DNA of 56,580 nt from Thermoplasmatota archaeon. Its GTDB lineage: Archaea > Thermoplasmatota > Poseidoniia > Poseidoniales > Thalassarchaeaceae. Positions 27,439 through 36,465 of this stretch are shown here, one piece after another. The notes beneath the pieces were generated by a model that had not been told where the DNA came from, did not search any database, and worked only from the letters and a program-made list of their open reading frames with translations. Within the stretch, counting starts at the first letter, position 1; the number at the start of each line of letters is the position of its first letter. The stretch lies in the NCBI GenBank assembly GCA_030828405.1, contig JAURCP010000001.1, forward strand, positions 101,502-158,081. Reading direction: 5' to 3'. The translations under genes and the position numbers were made by a program.

Positions 27439-28286
27439 ATATTCTAGCCGAAGCAGAATCCAATGCTGCAATTTCAATATTACATGCAGTAGGTTTACAT
27501 AAAGGGTGTTCTATAGGGATAAATCTCAAGGCTACAGTAAAATTAGTCTCAGAACCTCAGAAGATAGATGATGACTTTCATGAATTATTTCAGTCTATTG
27601 AGATGGTTTGGAAAGAAAATGGTTTTCCTCTACCTGAAAAATATGGTTGGCAAGTTTCTTCAGAAATTCCAATAGGTCAAGGCCTAAAGTCAAGTTCTGC
27701 AATTTCCTGTGCAGCAATTAAAGCATTAAATCAAGCTACTTGGACGGGTCTTAATGATTCTGAGATAGTCAATCTCGCGGTTTCTTCGCAGCGTAAATGC
27801 GGCTGTACGATTACTGGCAGTTTGGATGATACTTGGGCTTCCATGTCAAGCGGATGGAAATTAGTTGACCCAAATAAATCTGCACAAGAATCAATCCTAT
27901 TAGAAGGCAATATTGAAGATGAGTTTATAATATTTCTAATATTAAGAGGTAGAAGGACAAAGGAAATAAAAATCAGTAATTTCAAAGAACAATCAAGATT
28001 TTTTGAACGAGCTTTGGATTCACTATCAAATGATTCTATATTCCAAGCAATTTCTACCAATGGTATGGCTGTAGCTGCTGCTACAGAAGATGATGAAGCG
28101 GTCCGAATATGCAATAAATTAATCGCTAGCGGGGCTATTGCGGCAGGAATTACTGGCTCAGGACCTGCAATTTCAGTCATTAGTTTTGTTCAAGAATCAG
28201 AAATAATACGTCAATCACTCAACGATTTAAAATATGATATAGTTGAAACAAATTTTTTCAATAACAATATTTTGGAGTTGATTTGA
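27435..28286 (+). CDS. Shikimate kinase, archaeal GHMP type
   Basis: This 283-residue enzyme phosphorylates shikimate at the 3-OH. It belongs to the GHMP superfamily and is unrelated to bacterial AroK. The ATP-binding motif is PIGQGLKSSSAISCA, the N-terminal strand MNILAEAESNAAISILHAVG is typical for the archaeal family, and GAIAAGITGSGPAISVI is the C-terminal GHMP motif 3. It shares ATGA with the gene before and TGATG with the gene after. Its operon position between dehydroquinate synthase II and chorismate synthase supports the specific call over other GHMP kinases. Confidence 0.94.
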   Translation: MNILAEAESNAAISILHAVGLHKGCSIGINLKATVKLVSEPQKIDDDFHELFQSIEMVWKENGFPLPEKYGWQVSSEIPIGQGLKSSSAISCAAIKALNQATWTGLNDSEIVNLAVSSQRKCGCTITGSLDDTWASMSSGWKLVDPNKSAQESILLEGNIEDEFIIFLILRGRRTKEIKISNFKEQSRFFERALDSLSNDSIFQAISTNGMAVAAATEDDEAVRICNKLIASGAIAAGITGSGPAISVISFVQESEIIRQSLNDLKYDIVETNFFNNNILELI

Positions 28287-29383
28287 TGAGTATGAGAATG
28301 GGAGATCGTTTGCGTGTCACCCTCTTCGGAGAAAGTCATGGAAAGTGTGTGGGTGCGTTATTAGAAGGTCTCCCTGCAGGGACTGAAATCGATAATGATG
28401 CTCTATTAGATTTCATAAATAGGAGAAAACCCGGACGTAAAGGTCTCTCTACAAGGGCAGAAATTGATGATTGTGAAATTATGTCTGGTGTACATGAAGG
28501 TTTAGCTACTGGTTGGCCTATACTTTTGTTAACCTATAATTCAGATGTTCGTTCAAAAGATTATTCATTTTTACCAGATCATCCTCGCCCCGGACACGCA
28601 GATATGGTTGAACATATTCGCTCAGAAGGTGCTAGTGATTTACGAGGCGGCGGTTCGCAGTCTGCAAGGCTTACTTTTGGGCTTGTCGCAGCAGGAAGCC
28701 AAGCACGGAGCTTGTTAGATTCTGTCGGCTGGTCTTGTACTGCTCATCTATCAAGTGTAGGAGATATATCTGCTAAATCATTATTTGATTTAGATAGAAA
28801 ATCTCCTTTGAAAGAAGGGACTGATATGTCAAGGTTGAATTGCAGGGATCCAGAATCAGTCACTAAGATGTCTAATTTTCTTGATAAAGTAAGAAAAGAT
28901 CTTGATTCAATTGGATCTACAGTCGAATTATTGATTGAAGGACTTCCAATCGGAGTCGGTGAACCATGGTTCGATGGTATTGAACCGGCTTTGGCTAGGG
29001 GATTGATGGCTATTCCGGGTGCTAGAGCAATTGAGTTCTCACATGGTTTCTCTACTTCAAAAATGCGAGGATCAGAAAATAATGATGCTTGGTTTTTAGA
29101 AGATGGCAAACCAATCCTTGAGGGTTCAGACTCGGGGGATGCTGATGGCGCGTTGGGTGGTCGCTCAACAAGCTCTGCTGTCAGAGTTGTAGTTCATTTC
29201 AAACCACCTAGTAGCCTTTCAAGAGAACAATCAACTTTGCACCTACCTAGTGGTGAAAAAAAACCGCTTAAGGTACATGGAAGACACGACCCAGTACTTG
29301 GACCTCGAGCAGTACCAGTAGTTGAAGCTGTGGCTATACTGGTAATCTCCGATTTAGGAATCATCGGTGGCTACTTAGGATAA
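28286..29383 (+). CDS. aroC: Chorismate synthase
   Basis: This FMN-dependent enzyme makes chorismate from EPSP, the branch point for Phe, Tyr, Trp and other aromatics. ATG 28286 overlaps the previous stop (TGATG), with GGAG about eight bases upstream; a TTG one codon earlier is less likely. The family signatures are GESHGKCVGALLEG, DHPRPGHADM, RGGGSQSARLTFG and the C-terminal HDPVLGPRAVPVVEA. Length (~365) is normal. It closes the operon. The remaining pathway steps (AroD, AroE, AroA) are not in the window. Confidence 0.97.
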   Translation: MSMRMGDRLRVTLFGESHGKCVGALLEGLPAGTEIDNDALLDFINRRKPGRKGLSTRAEIDDCEIMSGVHEGLATGWPILLLTYNSDVRSKDYSFLPDHPRPGHADMVEHIRSEGASDLRGGGSQSARLTFGLVAAGSQARSLLDSVGWSCTAHLSSVGDISAKSLFDLDRKSPLKEGTDMSRLNCRDPESVTKMSNFLDKVRKDLDSIGSTVELLIEGLPIGVGEPWFDGIEPALARGLMAIPGARAIEFSHGFSTSKMRGSENNDAWFLEDGKPILEGSDSGDADGALGGRSTSSAVRVVVHFKPPSSLSREQSTLHLPSGEKKPLKVHGRHDPVLGPRAVPVVEAVAILVISDLGIIGGYLG

Positions 29384-30307
29384 TTATTTTCCACTGTTTT
29401 CTCTCATTTGAGCAATTCTGACAGGTAAGTTAACTGCAAAAGCAGAAGCTACAATCATAAACACAACAGCAGTCCCAAGTGCAACTCCGTAAACAGATGT
29501 TAATTCAACACTTTCAGCCAATCTTGTTGCAGTAGCATCACTCCCTAATAATCCAACAATTGTGGGTATAATTAGGTTAATCATTAGAGTTAGTAAGGCC
29601 ACTAATCCTGCAATTAATGGTGTAATCATTAGAGACCTGTAATATTGTCTTGTTATTTTTTTAACATTCATAACATATACTTCACCAGTTCTAATAGATT
29701 TATCAAGCATTGAGAATCTAATTATTCCACTGGTTAATTCAATATACATTACTAAGAAAAGAGCATATGATATTAACAATAATTTTTGAGATATTTCGCC
29801 GTCAGGAAGTAAGTCGATCCCAAATTCTACCTTGCTTCCGGCAAATCTAATTGTTACTAATATAAGCACTACATACGAAATTAAAATTGCACGTTGTTCT
29901 CTTTGAAATATTCCATACATGCCTCCAATGAAACCTATAGCTATCAAAGATAGATGAATTAATACTCCAATTCCTGGTTGATTAATGGTATTACTCAGCC
30001 AAAACCAGGCTGTTCCAGAAACTGGAGTCACTGTAAATGTTACAATTGAAAGTAAAGTTAGTGTAATTGCAGCAGACATCTGTAATGTCTGAACAACTCT
30101 GTCAGGGGGTAAGAATTTAGTTTTTGTAACAATTGGCCCACCGAAAAAAGACTCTATTACTGATGGTACATGTACTTCTGGGATTGCATCTTTTGGAATT
30201 TCAGTACTACCTTTCATTCTTCCAGCAGCTTTCTTTCGACTTGGAGCTGATGATCTTACTGTTTTTCCATCATAAAGATGAGAAGTATCTGATTTTTGTT
30301 CAACCAT
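29384..30307 (-). CDS. Multi-pass membrane protein of the MoxR/DUF58 cluster
   Basis: The preferred start is ATG 30307 (MVEQKSDTSHLYDG), three bases after GAGAGGTGAT; an upstream in-frame start would run into the DUF58 gene. The 307 residues begin with a basic, Ser/Lys-rich cytosolic segment of ~70 residues. About seven hydrophobic helices follow (for example SAAITLTLLSIVTFTVTP, GVLIHLSLIAIGFIGGMYGIF, AILISYVVLILVTIRFAG). I do not recognise the family. It is the last gene of a leftward unit containing a DUF4350-like protein, a MoxR ATPase and a DUF58 protein, so it probably belongs to the same membrane complex. Confidence 0.75.
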   Translation of the reverse strand: MVEQKSDTSHLYDGKTVRSSAPSRKKAAGRMKGSTEIPKDAIPEVHVPSVIESFFGGPIVTKTKFLPPDRVVQTLQMSAAITLTLLSIVTFTVTPVSGTAWFWLSNTINQPGIGVLIHLSLIAIGFIGGMYGIFQREQRAILISYVVLILVTIRFAGSKVEFGIDLLPDGEISQKLLLISYALFLVMYIELTSGIIRFSMLDKSIRTGEVYVMNVKKITRQYYRSLMITPLIAGLVALLTLMINLIIPTIVGLLGSDATATRLAESVELTSVYGVALGTAVVFMIVASAFAVNLPVRIAQMRENSGK

Positions 30308-30318
30308 CAAATCACCTC

Positions 30319-31671
30319 TCAGAATCCTCTCGCCCCAGAAAGTGCAGTATTCAATAGCATATCTGGCTCCCAATCCATTACATTAGCCCCCAATCCTCTG
30401 AGTTCGCTCATTAGAATATCTCTTTCAGTTTTCAGTAATTCATAACCAGTTCTATCTAATCTTCTTGCATCGAACTCAAACTCTAAACTACTTGGAGAAA
30501 GTATTGTGACATCGAAGTTTCTAGATCTTAAATCTCTGACTGCATCAATAATTGTGGGGTCATCTTCTAAAGGACTCAATATGATAATAGGGCTCCCTCT
30601 GTTAATATGTGGTAGAATTCTGTTCGTTACAACTTTTAGAGGTGTATTCCCTTTCGCCATTGCGCCTGCTAATTTAGTTAGTATAACGTACAACTGTTTT
30701 TTCCCAGTGTCTCTATCAACAGAAACAATCTCATCACCATAAACTACAACTCCGACTGAATCTCTTCTTGAAAGGAAATATTGTGCTAAACTCGCAGCGG
30801 CTCTAGTACTATAAACAAGAGAATTCCTGCTCACAGGCCCTGTTTCAGATACTGATCTACTATCAACTAACAAGATAATGTCACTAACGGCATCTCTTTC
30901 AAATTCATTAACCATTAATTTCCCGCCAGATCTTGCAGTAGCTTTCCAGTTAACTTTCTTCATAGCATCTCCAGGAACATATTCTCTAAGATTATAGAAA
31001 TTTGATCCTTCTCCCGGATTTCTAATATTTACAGCACCGGTGAAAATCTTGGGGACTCGACTCTTGATTAATGCATCCTTTATGTCTTCCATTTTTGGGA
31101 AAACTAAGAAATCGTCATAAAGATGTATTTCTCTTTCATTATGGAACAGGCCAAATGTATCTTGAATACGAATACATACAGGTCCTATGGTATAGAAACC
31201 TCTTAGAGGAGCTTCAATTGTATATGCAATTTCAGTTTCTCTTTGAGGTCCTAATTCCATAAGGACATAGTTTGCTCCTTTTTTTATCCTCATAACTTCA
31301 GGAACTCGATCTCTAACTTCCAGAACTTTGGAGAGATTTGATTTATTCTGGATTCTGATAGATACATCAATCTCGCCATCTTCAAATACACGTGCAGAGG
31401 ATAGTTTTCTTAATGCAACAAGATTTTGTAATGCTATTCCTCCTGTGGCATTTTCGTCCTCCAATCTCCTACCTGATGATGATACATCAGCATTGGTAGT
31501 TCTGAATGCGGCCCAAGTCAAGAATGATAGAAGTACTACTGCCACGGTAACTAGCTGTTGATTTCTCAAAACCAGACCTAAGAGATATAGAGCAATTGCT
31601 AGCGAAGCAAACATCGCCGATTTTCTACTCCATGCCACAAGCAAACCTCCTATTGTCAGAATCTCAATCAA
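30319..31671 (-). CDS. DUF58 family membrane protein with vWA-like domain
   Basis: The 450 residues begin with two membrane helices (within 1-60), then a beta-rich region. The DUF58 hallmark follows: FYNLREYVPGDAMKKVNWKA, then GGKLMVNEFERDAVSDIILLVDSRS. The latter resembles a von Willebrand A fold with a degenerate MIDAS (DSRSVS). DUF58 proteins are encoded beside MoxR ATPases and are thought to act with them in assembling or activating protein complexes. The start overlaps the end of the MoxR gene (31668-31671), so translation is probably coupled. No enzymatic motif is visible. Confidence 0.9.
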   Translation of the reverse strand: MIEILTIGGLLVAWSRKSAMFASLAIALYLLGLVLRNQQLVTVAVVLLSFLTWAAFRTTNADVSSSGRRLEDENATGGIALQNLVALRKLSSARVFEDGEIDVSIRIQNKSNLSKVLEVRDRVPEVMRIKKGANYVLMELGPQRETEIAYTIEAPLRGFYTIGPVCIRIQDTFGLFHNEREIHLYDDFLVFPKMEDIKDALIKSRVPKIFTGAVNIRNPGEGSNFYNLREYVPGDAMKKVNWKATARSGGKLMVNEFERDAVSDIILLVDSRSVSETGPVSRNSLVYSTRAAASLAQYFLSRRDSVGVVVYGDEIVSVDRDTGKKQLYVILTKLAGAMAKGNTPLKVVTNRILPHINRGSPIIILSPLEDDPTIIDAVRDLRSRNFDVTILSPSSLEFEFDARRLDRTGYELLKTERDILMSELRGLGANVMDWEPDMLLNTALSGARGF

Positions 31672-32723
31672 ACAGTTGGAACTGGAACTTGTCTAAGAAT
31701 ATCTGAAACTACTTGATCAGTTTCTAAGCCCTTAATTTGATGTTCAGGTTTCAGAATTAGTCTGTGCGATACAGCCAAAGTAGCTACTGCTTTCACGTCA
31801 TCAGGAGTAACAAAGTCTCGTCCTCTCATTGCTGCTGCAGCACGGCTTGTTTTCAGTAATGCCTGTGAACCTCTAGGTGAAGATCCAACTAACACCCGTG
31901 GGTCTTCTCTAGTTCTTGAAACAATTTCAACCATGTACATTCTTACTGCTGGGTCAACATATACATCCTCAATCGCTTGTTGCATTGCAACAACTCTTGC
32001 AGGATCTGTAATTACGTCAACTTCTACTGCATCCTTCTTTCTGTCAATACGCCTTCTTAGAATCTCGTCTTCATCTGCTCTGTCTGGATAACCTACAGAC
32101 ATCTTAAACATGAAACGGTCTAATTGAGCTTCAGGAAGTGGATATGTTCCCTCTTGCTCAACTGGGTTTTGTGTAGCCATTGTAAGGAACGGAGAAGGTA
32201 ATTTGTGTGTAATTACACCAATAGTTACCTGCTTTTCCTGCATGGCTTCAAGTAATGCCGCTTGTGTCTTTGGAGGTGCCCTATTTATTTCGTCAGATAG
32301 TAGAAGGTTACAGAAAATAGGTCCAGGTTTGAAACTAAATTCTCCTTTCTTTGCATCATAGATATTGGTTCCTGTAATATCTGCTGGTAGCAAATCTGGT
32401 GTAAACTGTACACGCTTGAAATCACATCCAAGCGCATCAGCGAAGGTGTTGGTCATCAGTGTCTTTGCAAGTCCTGGGTAATCTTCGAATAGAAGATTAC
32501 CGTTTGACAAGATATTTACCATAACATTGTCAATTACATGGCTCTTTCCGATAATTACTTTCTGAACCTCTAGGCTAATCGCTTCTGCAATAGCTCCTAC
32601 AGCTTCGAGTTTTTCACTCATCTTCTTCGATCCACGAACGCTTTCGGCTTTCTTTGCATAACCCTGGCTAACCGCGTCTGCTTGCGGTGCTGCTGTTTTT
32701 TCTGCTGGTGGTGTTGCATTCAT
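31668..32723 (-). CDS. MoxR-family AAA+ ATPase
   Basis: This 351-residue AAA+ chaperone-like ATPase is of the MoxR subfamily. Residues 1-30 are an Ala/Lys-rich extension. The Walker A region is DYPGLAKTLM, the MoxR version of GxxGxGKT. Walker B is LLLSDEINRAPPKTQAALLEAMQE. Sensor 1 is MATQNPVEQEGTYPLPEAQLDRF, and sensor 2 lies in VGSSPRGSQALLK. MoxR proteins help mature or insert cofactors into partner complexes and nearly always sit with DUF58/vWA genes, as here. GGAGAG lies about six bases before the ATG. Confidence 0.96.
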   Translation of the reverse strand: MNATPPAEKTAAPQADAVSQGYAKKAESVRGSKKMSEKLEAVGAIAEAISLEVQKVIIGKSHVIDNVMVNILSNGNLLFEDYPGLAKTLMTNTFADALGCDFKRVQFTPDLLPADITGTNIYDAKKGEFSFKPGPIFCNLLLSDEINRAPPKTQAALLEAMQEKQVTIGVITHKLPSPFLTMATQNPVEQEGTYPLPEAQLDRFMFKMSVGYPDRADEDEILRRRIDRKKDAVEVDVITDPARVVAMQQAIEDVYVDPAVRMYMVEIVSRTREDPRVLVGSSPRGSQALLKTSRAAAAMRGRDFVTPDDVKAVATLAVSHRLILKPEHQIKGLETDQVVSDILRQVPVPTV

Positions 32724-32740
32724 TTTATTCTCTCCAATTT

Positions 32741-34423
32741 TTAATTTACCTTACCCCATTTCCTTATTGCTACCATCAGTTGCCTTAGTTCTTGGGGTGA
32801 GTATGTACGTGATTGGCTGTAAGCCAGTTCAACCAGCCTAGGGTCGCCTATCATTGCTTGGACCTCTGCAGGGGGTTTTGAAGCCATTTGGTCTCTAGTC
32901 AGGTCATGATGGACTCTAACTTTAGTGAATAATGACTGTTTGACTCTAAGTCTGTAAGTGCTGGGGTCTAATTTTTTGGGTCTCTGATTGAATCTCGTTA
33001 AATCAAAAACATGTCTCCAATTTTCTTTTTCTGGTATTACCATCATTGAAACAAGTAGTAGTAGTCCTACGTTTAGAACTACTAGCCACTTCAAGAAAGT
33101 ATTCGAAGTAAGTAAAACTACAGTGGACATTCCTGCTACAAACGGTGCAGAAATAGTTCCAGTAACATGTCTACTTTCATCAAAAACTATACGAAAATTC
33201 GAATTATCTTGCCTTATTTGACTTGATAGTTGAAAATTATCAAATTCCATCATAGAGTGAACTAACATTTGGAAGTAAACACTGTTTCCATTCCAATCGT
33301 TGTTATCATTAATTTCATTCATCCAACATTTAGACTCTACAATTCCTTCACATGAACTTCTCATACCTGTAAGGGCAGCAGTATCAAAGTCCCACAATCT
33401 GTCAGAGAATGCTTCATCATCAGAAACGAATACAATACTTCCAGTAACATCGATTTCTTCCAAATCACTAAAGCCACCTTTTCCAGTCACTTTGTCAAAG
33501 ACAGAAATACCTGGATAGTCAATTCTAACCATCAGAGCCAGGTCACCAGGTGCAGGGTTTCTTGCATCGCTGGAATCACCGTTACCAATAATGTCAATAA
33601 AAGCAGAAGAAGAAGCAGTTGCTAAAATATTGACTTCTCTTTGAGTATCTGGATTACTTTGAGGTAAATCTTCAGCTGTAGGTTCGAATCTTATCCCAGT
33701 AGGAGATCTGAACATCACCGGTATTCTACACTCTTGGCTAAGGTCATTATTAGAAATCTGAACATCTGAGCAACCTTTTCTAGCAGCGCCCGCTTCCATT
33801 TCATTAACATCATTCTCAACAGAGGCCACGCTCCAAACATTTTGCCATACCGGGTCCTTTACAGTGTCATCATCATTATACTCTAGCCAATGTTGATTTT
33901 GGTCCAATAGTGGCTTATCAAAATATGATACACCGAATTTTGATGCTAACCTATTTGCATTAGTATTGTCTGCAGCAACTATCACCTTACCTCCTTTTTC
34001 TGTAACAAAGTCATAAATTGCATCTGCTGCAGTTTCATCGATTGGTTTTTCAGGAGAAACGACAACTAGCATAGTTCTGTGTGGGTCTTTCCAATCATTT
34101 ACTAACATTGGAGTGGACATGGTGTTAGCTGTAAAATAACCTAAATCATTACTATCATCTGTACATTGATCTAGATCATCTCCGAGGTCGCATCTCATTT
34201 CACTTAGTTGCGCTAAACTATCTGATTCATAAGCAGAATATGAAGTGTCTTTTCCTATCACCATTAACATCGGAGCAAGAAGAAGTAACACTACTGTTAT
34301 TGCAATAGAACCAACTACAATAGTATTGAAATCAAATCTATCTTCATTTCCTTCAGTCAAAATAATCAAATCCATTTTCTGATGTAGAACATAGCCAAGG
34401 CTTACAACTATCCAAGCGTACAA
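32741..34423 (-). CDS. DUF4350-like membrane protein
   Basis: TTG 34423 and ATG 34375 (MDLIILTEGNEDRF) are both possible starts; neither has a clear SD. There is one N-terminal membrane helix (FNTIVVGSIAITVVLLLLAPMLMVIG). The large extracytoplasmic domain contains a GATase1-like segment typical of DUF4350 (MLVVVSPEKPIDETAADAIYDFVTEKGGKVIVAADNTNANRLASKFG). A C-terminal membrane helix (WLVVLNVGLLLLVSMMVI) is followed by a cytosolic tail of ~110 residues. It is upstream of MoxR and DUF58, the usual order for this conserved cluster. The function of the cluster is not established. The domain assignment is by pattern, not by search. Confidence 0.75.
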   Translation of the reverse strand: MYAWIVVSLGYVLHQKMDLIILTEGNEDRFDFNTIVVGSIAITVVLLLLAPMLMVIGKDTSYSAYESDSLAQLSEMRCDLGDDLDQCTDDSNDLGYFTANTMSTPMLVNDWKDPHRTMLVVVSPEKPIDETAADAIYDFVTEKGGKVIVAADNTNANRLASKFGVSYFDKPLLDQNQHWLEYNDDDTVKDPVWQNVWSVASVENDVNEMEAGAARKGCSDVQISNNDLSQECRIPVMFRSPTGIRFEPTAEDLPQSNPDTQREVNILATASSSAFIDIIGNGDSSDARNPAPGDLALMVRIDYPGISVFDKVTGKGGFSDLEEIDVTGSIVFVSDDEAFSDRLWDFDTAALTGMRSSCEGIVESKCWMNEINDNNDWNGNSVYFQMLVHSMMEFDNFQLSSQIRQDNSNFRIVFDESRHVTGTISAPFVAGMSTVVLLTSNTFLKWLVVLNVGLLLLVSMMVIPEKENWRHVFDLTRFNQRPKKLDPSTYRLRVKQSLFTKVRVHHDLTRDQMASKPPAEVQAMIGDPRLVELAYSQSRTYSPQELRQLMVAIRKWGKVN

Positions 34424-34490
34424 TGAATCGCAGTTATATGTTGCTGCTATTAGTTCAGGTAAATTTAAGTTAATCTAGTCAATAGATGTT

Positions 34491-34497
34491 TTATATA
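34491..34497 (-). promoter_or_regulatory. TATA box for the DUF4350-MoxR-DUF58 operon
   Basis: On the minus strand this reads TATATAA, in the 106-base gap between two leftward genes. A start ~25 bases downstream (~34467) would give a leader of about 40 to 90 bases, depending on which start codon is used. Confidence 0.5.
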
Positions 34498-34529
34498 CAC
34501 TACCTCAGTCTGCCGTTTTTTCGAATTTA

Positions 34530-35492
34530 TTAACATTTTTTTCGATTATTATTAACATAAAATAGGGCTAAACAGGTTGAAAGCAAAATCGCACTTATTC
34601 CTGCTGATGGAAGATTGGTATCAACTACCTCAGTTATACTTCCCCCATCATCTGAATCATCTTCATTTTCAGTTGGCTTTGAGAGAGGTGGTTCTACAGT
34701 TATTGACGTCTCATCGTCTGTAATTTTTGAGGAACCAGCATTCATCGCGCCATTAGAATGTACAGTAATTTCTAATTTACAATTCTTTCTTGGATGACTC
34801 TGTGACGCAGTAATTTTCAAATCTGCACTGGTAGAATCATCTTTTTCCAAGTCCGTAATTAGTAGTTTGTCTAATCCATTATCCAATGTCATTAGAGGGC
34901 AATTATCCGATAGATCAATTTCTCCGACTTTGTCCTTTATGTTACCATTATTTGATACAGTTACTCTGAGAATCATATCTGTTCCAGCATTCATAGGTCC
35001 GACTGGGTCATCGATATTTACAGAAATTGAAAATATTGTTGGTATTTTTAAGTCAGCCATTGCTTCTTGGTTTTCAGGTATGAGGACTTGAACTCCAGCT
35101 CTCGTAACTAAACTTGCAGTAATTTTCATTTCTTCAACTGTATTCGCTGCAAAATTATAAACATCGATATCTTTTATCACCAAAGAAAAAGTTTCATTTT
35201 CTCCTGCTTGTATTTTTTCAGATTCAGGTCCATCATCTACTCCATTAAAAGGGACCTCATATGTGAAACTGACTTCAATTTCAAACATCTGTGTGTTATG
35301 GATATAGAACTCTACCAATCTTTCTCCGTCTTCGTTTAGAAGAAACGGGTTACTATCATCATCTGCGATATATTTTATCCCTAATTCCCAATTCCCTAAT
35401 TCAGGTTGCTCTTGCGCAGAACTAATTGTAGCGAAATTCGCAAGTAAAAATAAACTGACGACGATATAGATGACTTTGTTCATATCACTCAC
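34530..35492 (-). CDS. Secreted beta-sandwich protein with C-terminal anchor
   Basis: This 320-residue exported protein has a signal peptide (VIYIVVSLFLLANFATISSAQ, cleaved near residue 26). Two or three CARDB/NEW3-like beta-sandwich repeats follow (for example ISVNIDDPVGPMNAGTDMILRVTVSNNGNIKDKVGEIDLSDNC). An Asp/Glu/Ser linker comes next, then a C-terminal hydrophobic helix (LPSAGISAILLSTCLALFYV) with a basic end, a sorting-signal-like layout. GTG 35492 overlaps the stop of the FAD subunit gene; ATG 35483 is the alternative. It is co-transcribed with the molybdenum hydroxylase, but no sequence link to that enzyme is visible. Confidence 0.7.
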   Translation of the reverse strand: MSDMNKVIYIVVSLFLLANFATISSAQEQPELGNWELGIKYIADDDSNPFLLNEDGERLVEFYIHNTQMFEIEVSFTYEVPFNGVDDGPESEKIQAGENETFSLVIKDIDVYNFAANTVEEMKITASLVTRAGVQVLIPENQEAMADLKIPTIFSISVNIDDPVGPMNAGTDMILRVTVSNNGNIKDKVGEIDLSDNCPLMTLDNGLDKLLITDLEKDDSTSADLKITASQSHPRKNCKLEITVHSNGAMNAGSSKITDDETSITVEPPLSKPTENEDDSDDGGSITEVVDTNLPSAGISAILLSTCLALFYVNNNRKKC

Positions 35493-36465
35493 TCATTAAC
35501 TCCTTACAGGCTCTCTTTGTTAATACCTTCACCATCTTTCTTCTATATGATGGGGTATACCAAGTATTTGCAACAGGTTTTACTGCTTTACGAATTTTTT
35601 CTGAAAGTTGTTTGATACTTTCTTCTCCACTCCAATTCTTTACAAATTCCATAGCTAAATCTTCATGATATCCCGGAATAGACTCTAGCCCAGTGGTAGC
35701 AATTCTCAATTTTTCTAATTTCCCTTCCCTTTTCTTCCAGAGCGCCGCAACGCCCGCTTCTGGAAAATCCCAAGATTCTCTTTGGCGCAACTTCTGGTAA
35801 TCTCCTGACCAACTCGAAATTTCTTCAGGAATAGTGATATGAGTTAGTAACTCTCCAGGTAATAGTTTGTTTTTCTTCATCCCATCTAATTCAAAGAAAT
35901 CAATAAGATCCATTTCTCTCTTCCCAGATGTCGAAATCAAGTGCACTTTAGCTTCCATACACATCAAAACTGGCGCTAAATCTGCTTGATATGTTGCCAC
36001 ACATAATGTATTCTGATTTGGAATGACTCTACAGTCTGCTCCGGTGCCGCAATCACATTTGTGACACCAATCGATAGTTTCTCTCCAATCTTCAGTTTGA
36101 TTATACCAATAACATCTCGTATCCAGGCAAATATTTCCTCCTACTGTTCCAGATCTTCTAATCATTATGCTAGCAATTGAATTAGCAGATTTTGCTAAGA
36201 CAGGATGAGTGTAATCTGATTCCGCTAAGTCCTGCAACCTAACCATTGCACCAATAGTGGTTTCCGTGAGTTCAGTCAATTGTGAAATATTTGCCAAAGA
36301 AATTACATTCTTTTTTGGATTAAGATGCCATTTATAGTTGGGGATTAGGTCCGTACCACCGGAAATCCAATCGAAATCTTCTTTTTTTGACTGTAAATTC
36401 TTAGCAATTTGAATTGCTTCTTCTACACTACTTGGCGTATAAAGTTTGAATGGAGGCATTTTCAT
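35485..36465 (-). CDS. Molybdenum hydroxylase FAD-binding subunit with likely [4Fe-4S] insert
   Basis: This 326-residue subunit of the CoxM/XdhB/HcrB family passes electrons through FAD. ISGGTDLIP and the TVGGNICLDTRC motif bind FAD. A Cys-rich insert follows at residues 113-155 (C113, C118, C134, C137, C139, C145, C155). The C118-C134 spacing of 16 and the final C155 resemble the loop that holds the extra [4Fe-4S] cluster in 4-hydroxybenzoyl-CoA reductase beta subunit. Simple CO or xanthine dehydrogenase subunits lack it. The start overlaps the end of the molybdopterin subunit gene (ATGA), with GGGAGGGG upstream. Substrate class is inferred from this insert only. Confidence 0.9.
   Translation of the reverse strand: MKMPPFKLYTPSSVEEAIQIAKNLQSKKEDFDWISGGTDLIPNYKWHLNPKKNVISLANISQLTELTETTIGAMVRLQDLAESDYTHPVLAKSANSIASIMIRRSGTVGGNICLDTRCYWYNQTEDWRETIDWCHKCDCGTGADCRVIPNQNTLCVATYQADLAPVLMCMEAKVHLISTSGKREMDLIDFFELDGMKKNKLLPGELLTHITIPEEISSWSGDYQKLRQRESWDFPEAGVAALWKKREGKLEKLRIATTGLESIPGYHEDLAMEFVKNWSGEESIKQLSEKIRKAVKPVANTWYTPSYRRKMVKVLTKRACKELMSE

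Noticed and set aside
27731-28180. 149-residue minus-strand ORF
   Set aside because: It is antisense to the conserved shikimate kinase motifs, with no SD or family similarity.
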